In this document: positions 5,632-9,937 of the stretch, piece after piece | Layout: every line of letters begins with the position of its first letter | Position numbering within the stretch: position 1 is the first letter of the stretch | Program-made: the position numbers and the translations under genes | Notes under the pieces: generated by a model | The model's input: only the letters and a program-made list of their open reading frames with translations | Database searches by the model: none | What the model was told of the DNA's origin: nothing | Assembly: GCA_026390285.1 (NCBI GenBank) | Contig: JAPLGH010000064.1 | Coordinates: forward strand, 1-9,937 | Reading direction: 5' to 3' | Source: Caldisericota bacterium | GTDB lineage: Bacteria; Caldisericota; Caldisericia; Cryosericales; Cryosericaceae | DNA: 9,937 nucleotides

Positions 5632-5968
5632 GGTTCTCCTCCTGCAGACGTCGTTCCAAGGCTGCTCTCCGGGAGCGGGCGACTCGTAGTTCTCTCGGTG
5701 GCGTTTTCTGAGTTGCCTTCTTGTACGCATGGACCCCGAATAGTTGGTTCACACCTTCATACACATAGAAGACCCTGATTCTGCCGTCTGGCTCAATGAC
5801 TCTTACCTCGAAGAGATTCCGCTCCAGTTTCCTGCCATGGGGCATGAACAGCTCCCCATCTCTCTCCAGTTCTTCGACGATAGCCCAGAATTTGATCTGA
5901 ACCGCAGTATCCTGTTCGCGCAGGAACTCAAGTACCTCCGGCAAAAGCACCAAGCGTTTCTTCCCCAT
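5615..5968 (-). CDS. HigB-like toxin (RelE superfamily, Gp49-like)
   Basis: A 117-residue protein of the HigB/phage Gp49-like family, RelE-fold ribonucleases that cut mRNA, often on the ribosome. Typical stretches are present: LPEVLEFLREQ, the basic MPHGRKLERNLFEVRVIEPD (residues 42-61), GRIRVFYVYEG, and FGVHAYKKATQKTPPRELRV (77-96), where the K-K-x-x-Q-K-T-P signature is nearly diagnostic. The start at 5966-5968 is supported by AGGAGG (5974-5979) with a 5-nt spacer. It overlaps the HigA-like gene by 17 bp. The length is usual for the family and no key residue is obviously missing, so the toxin is probably intact. The promoter and operator-like repeats lie just upstream. Confidence 0.9.
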   Translation of the reverse strand: MGKKRLVLLPEVLEFLREQDTAVQIKFWAIVEELERDGELFMPHGRKLERNLFEVRVIEPDGRIRVFYVYEGVNQLFGVHAYKKATQKTPPRELRVARSRRAALERRLQEENHEGHT

Positions 5969-5982
5969 ACCTTCCTCCTATG

Positions 5983-6010
5983 TATATAACCCAAGAGTGG
6001 TGAAAGTCAA
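5983..6010 (-). promoter_or_regulatory. Candidate promoter of the HigB-HigA operon
   Basis: On the minus strand TTGACT (6005-6010) is followed after 16 bp by TATATA (5983-5988); TATACA two bases further gives 18 bp. The region is clearly AT-rich. The expected transcription start would fall at about 5975, inside the ribosome binding site, so the leader would be extremely short or the true start differs. Confidence 0.45.
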
Positions 6011-6037
6011 GAATTCTAGAATTCTAGATTTCTAGAA
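6010..6037. repeat. Three tandem 8-bp repeats (TTCTAGAW), likely HigBA operator
   Basis: TTCTAGAA (6014-6021), TTCTAGAT (6022-6029) and TTCTAGAA (6030-6037) follow each other without gaps. Each carries the palindrome TCTAGA, and 6010-6025 is a perfect 16-bp palindrome. The array abuts the -35 box of the HigB promoter and lies between it and the end of the XRE-M78 gene. Tandem palindromes next to an HTH antitoxin operon are the usual form of an autoregulatory operator; binding is inferred. Confidence 0.65.
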
Positions 6038-6044
6038 GTCTGGT

Positions 6045-7112
6045 TTAGGGGTGGTAGCTGGTATTCTGTGGTTCGGCCGCGCGGGGCATGTTGCGCCAAG
6101 AATGACCATCGGCAAGAATTCTCTCCAGGCTCCAGCCAAGCAACTCGGCTGCACGCGTCCCCGTGACTTCGCCCTCAGCATACGCGCGCACGACCATGCG
6201 CTCTATACGCTGTGGTTTTTCAGGGGAGAGTCCACATGAGGGTTCTTCTACGTTCCAACCCAGCTGATTCAGTTTCTTCGCCCATCGAGTCTTCTCTGCG
6301 ATAGAGATGATCTTGAGGTCACCTGCACGACGAATCCAGGCACTCATGGTGAACCCGTATCTTGTCTTGAGCCATTGCAGTTCGACCGCACTCAAATGGT
6401 CACGATGTTCACCGAGTTCGCGGAATGCAGTATCCCCAGGAACAAGAAACGCTCCGGCAAAGCGGTTGGCCAACCGCTCCGGTAGCTTGCCTGACGGGTG
6501 CGTCAGAACAAGGTGAGCCAGTTCATGGGCAAGAGTGAATCGGACTCGATCCGCTGGAGCTTCAGCGCGCACGACAATGAACGGGCGACCGTCGGAGTCC
6601 AGAGCACAGACATCGAAGTCGTAATTGGAATCCAGCTCAACGACCTGGATGTCGTGATCCTCCAGCAGAGCGACCATACTAGAAATGGCATCAAGACCAA
6701 TGCACCATTCAGCACGTAGTCTCTCTGCAGCCTTTTCTACGTCCATGGCATCGGTGACGCTCAGTGCAGGTAACTTCAACCTTTCGTGGTGCTGCACGAG
6801 CTCCTCAGCTTCGCTGTAGCGCTCGGCCTCGCCCTGGACAGCCGCCATGATGGCTTTGCGGTCTTTGAGCGACAGGTCCAAATGCTTGCAGTATGTTGGT
6901 TCTGACAGCACAACCGCGGTCGATCGGAACAGTCGTTCCAGGCTGAGATCCAGCGCCTGGCACAGCCGCATGAGCACGCCTGAACTCGGCATGTCCAGAT
7001 CACGTTCATATTTGGATACAGCAACTCCGCTTATCCTCACCATCTCGCCTAACCTCCATACGGACAGTCTCTTCCGCTTGCGTGCTACGCGCAATCTGCT
7101 GCCGATCTTCAT
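6045..7112 (-). CDS. XRE-type HTH / ImmA-IrrE (M78) metallopeptidase fusion
   Basis: A 355-residue protein. The HTH starts right at the N-terminus (MKIGSRLRVARKRKRLSVWR, then ISGVAVSKYERDLDMPSSGV). After a helical linker (about 75-130) comes an M78 peptidase: RFTLAHELAHLVLTHPSGKL with H196-E197-x-x-H200, and Glu212 in PERLANRFAGAFLVPGD as the likely third zinc ligand. The C-terminal part (about 300-355) holds a second possible DNA-binding-like segment (GEVTGTRAAELLGWSLERIL). The frame is open upstream to 7379, but that part is unlike protein, so I chose the ATG at 7110-7112, which places the HTH at residue 1 as in relatives; GGTGG about 6 nt upstream is a modest ribosome binding site. It shares only the M78 and HTH layout with the second fusion at 4002-5174. 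Its target is unknown; HigBA follows after 76 bp with its own promoter, and the R-x6-H protein lies 415 bp upstream. Confidence 0.88.
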   Translation of the reverse strand: MKIGSRLRVARKRKRLSVWRLGEMVRISGVAVSKYERDLDMPSSGVLMRLCQALDLSLERLFRSTAVVLSEPTYCKHLDLSLKDRKAIMAAVQGEAERYSEAEELVQHHERLKLPALSVTDAMDVEKAAERLRAEWCIGLDAISSMVALLEDHDIQVVELDSNYDFDVCALDSDGRPFIVVRAEAPADRVRFTLAHELAHLVLTHPSGKLPERLANRFAGAFLVPGDTAFRELGEHRDHLSAVELQWLKTRYGFTMSAWIRRAGDLKIISIAEKTRWAKKLNQLGWNVEEPSCGLSPEKPQRIERMVVRAYAEGEVTGTRAAELLGWSLERILADGHSWRNMPRAAEPQNTSYHP

Positions 7113-7178
7113 CTCGCACCACCATATTGCCGTATGGGAAAGCCTCAGGCGCAACTCACTAATCTGCTGCACCGACGA

Positions 7179-7211
7179 TTTACAATATGACAGTAATATG
7201 CAAATTGTAAA
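7179..7211 (-). promoter_or_regulatory. Inverted-repeat operator overlapping the promoter of the XRE-M78 gene
   Basis: TTTACAAT (7179-7186) and ATTGTAAA (7204-7211) are perfect reverse complements separated by 17 bp. On the minus strand the same bases form TTTACA (7206-7211) and TATTGT (7182-7187) with an 18-bp spacer, an acceptable sigma-70-type promoter. A repressor on this dyad would cover both boxes. The leader to the ATG at 7112 would be about 65 nt. Autorepression by the encoded HTH is the simplest reading. Confidence 0.5.
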
Positions 7212-7348
7212 CTGCCAAGACGAATTCCGTGGCACCCGCTGGCGTGATCGCGAATTCGGTAACGCAGGGATGTGGCCTTTCTTCAAAGGGCGTGTGTGCC
7301 AGAGTCCGGCGTGTCCGATGTCGCCAGTCCTTCGTCTTGGCGGTGGGT

Positions 7349-7379
7349 GTGTACACCGATACTGCGACCACGTGTACAC
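7349..7379. repeat. Two copies of the palindrome GTGTACAC, 23 bp apart
   Basis: GTGTACAC occurs at 7349-7356 and 7372-7379, a centre-to-centre distance of 23 bp, about two helical turns, so both copies face the same side of DNA. Such a layout suits cooperative binding of a dimeric regulator. No promoter is obvious beside it. Confidence 0.5.
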
Positions 7380-7527
7380 TGTAGATGAGACAACAGATGC
7401 CTACTTGGAGGCGTCGACCTTAAAGACCTGTCTGGCCGTGAAGTGTCCCTGGTAGTGAGAGACGATGCTCTATATGTCGGGTTGCGATTCTTGCGTCTTT
7501 CGCATCTGCAGTGCCCATGGAGTGTTC

Positions 7528-8238
7528 TTAGGTATTGTGCAATTCTGTTGAGTGCTGAGTGGCCTCATGCTCGTTCTCAACTCGTTGTACGGCGACTAGC
7601 GATTTCGTACAGGACCACGAATACAGCAGATTCACTGTGATGCCAACGGACTCCACGAATGCCGAAACCATCTCGACCATCTCTGGTTCTGTCCAGATGC
7701 GTCCGGGACCTTGAAGGCTCACGCTCTCGCGTCCGGTAGCAGCATCATGGTCTGTGCGGGCATCCAGCATGGCCCTTCCCGTGAAGTGAACAAACCCCGA
7801 CGTATTCCGGTACACCCGACTAACCCAATCACCGCACTGCTTTGACAGCTGCTCGTGAAGGTAGGCGTCTGTCAGCCACTTCCCATCGCGCGACTTCATC
7901 TTGTCAAGGTGACGGTCGTCAAGAAGCGCCAACGCGACTTCTTCGGGCTTGTCTACTAGCCAACGGGCATAGAAACGCATTGCAGTATCCAATTGGAGTC
8001 TCAAGAGCGCTCCACAACAGAGCGGATTCTTCTGTCTGACCAGAGCCACGAAACCGTCAACCAGAGCATATGTCCTGCGAGCCACCCCCAGGGCAACCAG
8101 ATCAGCAGAGAAGATTCGATCTTCATCCGCTGTCCAAGCACTGACAAGCTGTTGGGTGACTTGATCCTTGAGCTGGCCCAGCTTGGCGAGCAAGTTCTCT
8201 ACTGACTCAGGCAAGTTCGGAGAACATTCGTCTGTCAT
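7528..8238 (-). CDS. Unknown 236-aa protein with an R-x6-H motif (HEPN-like candidate)
   Basis: I do not recognise a named family with confidence. The protein is largely helical by appearance, without signal peptide or membrane segment. The segment RNTSGFVH (Arg144 to His151) fits R-x4-6-H, the active-site pattern of HEPN ribonucleases; the preceding helices (RTYALVDGFVALVRQKNPL, then LLRLQLDTAMRFYARWLVDK) resemble DUF5677-like proteins, in which a 'yxxxSxxxH' stretch occurs at about this position. The gene starts 9 bp after the stop of the methyltransferase gene, so both are very likely one operon; the ATG at 8236-8238 has no clear ribosome binding site, which suggests reinitiation after the upstream gene. 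The tail (about 211-236) is polar and probably disordered. A nuclease, an accessory restriction protein or an immunity factor are all possible. Confidence 0.75.
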   Translation of the reverse strand: MTDECSPNLPESVENLLAKLGQLKDQVTQQLVSAWTADEDRIFSADLVALGVARRTYALVDGFVALVRQKNPLCCGALLRLQLDTAMRFYARWLVDKPEEVALALLDDRHLDKMKSRDGKWLTDAYLHEQLSKQCGDWVSRVYRNTSGFVHFTGRAMLDARTDHDAATGRESVSLQGPGRIWTEPEMVEMVSAFVESVGITVNLLYSWSCTKSLVAVQRVENEHEATQHSTELHNT

Positions 8239-8247
8239 GACGGGACG

Positions 8248-9937
8248 TCAAGGCAATGACAGGATCGAACGTACCTCATCTGGGCCGATGTCATACAAAC
8301 GGAAGACGAGGGAGTCGATGGCGCGGTCGAGGGCGGCGATCTGGAGCTGAAGACCGGACTTCTCGCGGTCGGTGCCGGTGGCTGCGAGCTGACGATGAAG
8401 CGTCAGCATCTGGTCGACGAGACGAACCATTTCGTCGTGCAGCGCCTTGTCGGCAGGATTGCTGAAGTCGATAGGGCGTAGAGGGAACGGGTTGAGATAA
8501 GCTGTCTTCATGCGGAAGTACCCACCGCGAAGAGCGGTCCCTGTCTCATGCAGGAAGTAGGTCAGCAGTGGCGAATTGAGAATACCGAGGACGTAGCGAA
8601 GATCAAGATTGCAGCCATCATGAAGTTCAATGCCATAGGCTGAGTCGATGAGCCAATGTGGGCTGTCTTCGAGCCAGCACTTACCCCGATTGCAGACATC
8701 TGGCAAGACGATCTTGATCCTATCAAACCGGTTCATGCTGCGTGGATAGCCATACGCATACCAGCCCTGCTCGTTCTTGAACCTGCCATTTTCACGCTCG
8801 TCGAGGCGGGGTTTGCAGGCCCGCAAGTAGGCCATAGTCATCGGTGCCTCAGCCGCAAGGGTCTTGTCTGGCACGAGGATCATTTTGTCGCCAACTCTCT
8901 GGTACGGGAACACCAGAAGCAGGTCGTGAGCGACAATCTCATACCTGCCGATGCTGCGGCCGCGGAGTGCTGGCTTCAGGAATGTTGGCTCCAGCGTAAC
9001 TTCTTTCTGAAGATACTCAGACCAGGCGTGCACATTTGTTGCGTCACGTGTCAACTCCTTGAGCATAAAGACACCATCGGCACGAGTTCCTGTTCCCTGG
9101 AACACGTCGACATAACTCTCCAGCGTCGGCCACTTGCGCAGCGATGCAAGCACGCTACCGCCTGATGACGCGAAGTCCCAGGGAGCGCTGGTCAGCGATG
9201 AGGCTGGGACCATTGATGCCTGCCACTGGTTGGGAGCCTGTTCCGGCAGCGGCGTTCCGGCCAACTTGCCGGTGACTGATCCCGTGAAACGCTGTACCGC
9301 TGCCTGGTCGACGCCGTCGTGATTGAGGAACAGCAGGCAGGTGTACGTTGTCACCGTCGGGAAAACTTGCAGGGCTCCGAAGTGTACGAGTCGCTCTAGA
9401 TGTTGCCCGTCTGCAATGAGCTGTCTCAGATTGGCGCCCACCTGCGAGTTGAGGAACTTGTTGGGCAGGATGTACCCCAGCCGCCCTCCTGCGCACAACA
9501 GGCTCAGTCCCTTCTCCACGAACACGAGATAGATGTCCCATTCACGATCAGCTGCTGTGGCGTAGTGCGTTCGACAGAACTGCCACTGTGCGACGTTGTC
9601 CTCTTTGAGGTGAATGCTGCGCACGTACGGCGGGTTGCCCAGCACGACGTCGAAACCGCCATGGGTGTCGAAGACTTGCTTGAAACCGAAGGTGCCCCTC
9701 CAATCGAAGGCGTTGATACGGTAGCGGGTCTCCTCATCGACAAACAGACTCTCGGGCTTGTCGCTGTAGAAGTCGGGACCGATGAGGGAGTTGCCGCACT
9801 TGATGTTGGTCTCCAGCTTGGGGAGCAGGCGCTGGCGGCCACCCCTGGTGAACAGCTCGGCGGTCTCAGAGGTCTCGCCCTCCAGCAGCCGCAGGGTCAG
9901 CGACAGCTTGGCGATCTCGACCGCCTGGTCGTCGATG
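8248..9937 (-). CDS. Type IIG/Eco57I-like adenine DNA methyltransferase, 5'-truncated by window edge
   Basis: The last 562 residues of a long protein; the gene begins beyond the right edge. The visible start AVEIAKLSLTLRLLEGE and LETNIKCGNSLIG are typical of the N6-adenine methyltransferase core of Eco57I-type enzymes. FDVVLGNPPYVRSI carries catalytic motif IV (N-P-P-Y, residues 101-104 of the fragment), which positions the adenine. GGRLGYILPNKFL follows, and the C-terminal half (RGRSIGRYEIV, KNEQGWYAYGYPRSMNRFD, LGILNSPLLTYFL, then FRMKTAYLNPFPLRPI) matches the TaqI-like target-recognition region. The AdoMet-binding motif I and any N-terminal nuclease domain lie outside, so it cannot be told whether this is a combined restriction-modification enzyme, a PglX/BREX-like methyltransferase or an orphan. 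The helical, charged C-terminus ends at a TGA (8248-8250), 9 bp before the next gene. Confidence 0.9.
   Translation of the reverse strand, partial: IDDQAVEIAKLSLTLRLLEGETSETAELFTRGGRQRLLPKLETNIKCGNSLIGPDFYSDKPESLFVDEETRYRINAFDWRGTFGFKQVFDTHGGFDVVLGNPPYVRSIHLKEDNVAQWQFCRTHYATAADREWDIYLVFVEKGLSLLCAGGRLGYILPNKFLNSQVGANLRQLIADGQHLERLVHFGALQVFPTVTTYTCLLFLNHDGVDQAAVQRFTGSVTGKLAGTPLPEQAPNQWQASMVPASSLTSAPWDFASSGGSVLASLRKWPTLESYVDVFQGTGTRADGVFMLKELTRDATNVHAWSEYLQKEVTLEPTFLKPALRGRSIGRYEIVAHDLLLVFPYQRVGDKMILVPDKTLAAEAPMTMAYLRACKPRLDERENGRFKNEQGWYAYGYPRSMNRFDRIKIVLPDVCNRGKCWLEDSPHWLIDSAYGIELHDGCNLDLRYVLGILNSPLLTYFLHETGTALRGGYFRMKTAYLNPFPLRPIDFSNPADKALHDEMVRLVDQMLTLHRQLAATGTDREKSGLQLQIAALDRAIDSLVFRLYDIGPDEVRSILSLP

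Larger units (their letters stand above)
7113..7527. other. 415-bp intergenic stretch with regulatory-looking dyads
   Basis: No gene is supported here. It separates the XRE-M78 gene from the R-x6-H protein gene and contains the dyad promoter (7179-7211) and the paired GTGTACAC sites (7349-7379). The minus-strand frame that is open from 7379 to the M78 gene translates into arginine- and proline-rich sequence without protein character. I see no clear terminator after 7528. Confidence 0.55.

Noticed and set aside
5632..5730. Longer form of the HigA-like gene starting at 5730
   Set aside because: The extra 33 residues lie wholly inside the toxin gene and look like out-of-frame sequence; an AGGAGGAG site directly precedes the ATG at 5631.
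7113..7379. N-terminal extension of the XRE-M78 gene by 89 codons (open frame from 7379)
   Set aside because: The translated part is arginine-, proline- and cysteine-rich without domain character, it covers the dyad promoter, and the HTH of this family normally begins within a few residues of the start, as with the ATG at 7112.
8248..9937. DISARM or BREX locus
   Set aside because: The methyltransferase would fit, but no helicase, phospholipase-type, PglZ or Brx gene is visible in the window; only sequence beyond the right edge could support it.

Overview
This window reads as a piece of a bacterial chromosome of moderately high GC. Every gene I can support lies on the minus strand, so transcription runs from the right edge towards the left. 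Most genes have strong AGGAGG-type ribosome binding sites, GTG and TTG starts occur, and one gene (phzF-like) looks leaderless. I cannot place the organism more closely than 'bacterium'. No rRNA, tRNA, CRISPR array or transposase is visible.

Right part (about 5317-9937) is an accessory, defence-island-like cluster. From right to left it holds: the C-terminal 562 residues of a type IIG/Eco57I-like adenine methyltransferase (NPPY motif and a TaqI-like specificity region visible; the 5' end lies outside the window); a 236-residue unknown protein starting 9 bp after it, with an R-x6-H motif that would suit a HEPN-type nuclease; a 415-bp intergenic stretch with two dyad elements; an XRE-ImmA/IrrE (M78 metallopeptidase) fusion; and a HigB-like toxin with an overlapping HigA-like antitoxin, preceded by three tandem 8-bp operator-like repeats.

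Middle part (about 3529-5174) is a second XRE-ImmA/IrrE fusion whose stop codon overlaps the TTG start of a DUF4411/PIN-type protein, a likely toxin-antitoxin-like pair. Two M78 fusion regulators therefore flank one HigBA module within about 3.1 kb.

Left part (1-3528) looks more like ordinary cargo: a tiny DUF6496-like basic protein (46 aa) followed by an in-frame, coding-looking extension after its TAG stop; a PhzF-family isomerase; a GNAT acetyltransferase; a 472-bp gene-free stretch with hairpins; and the N-terminal 317 residues of a B12-binding-type radical SAM protein that runs off the left edge. Just upstream of the DUF6496 gene lies a relic of a second phzF start: promoter boxes, spacing and the first codons are preserved, but the ATG has become ACG and the frame ends after 21 codons, one base before the DUF6496 start.

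The most notable observations are the duplicated leaderless-type phzF promoter now sitting in front of another gene, the repeat-structured HigBA operator, and the methyltransferase / R-x6-H protein / XRE-M78 arrangement, which could be a linked defence module. Functions are inferred from motifs read by eye; no database search was run.
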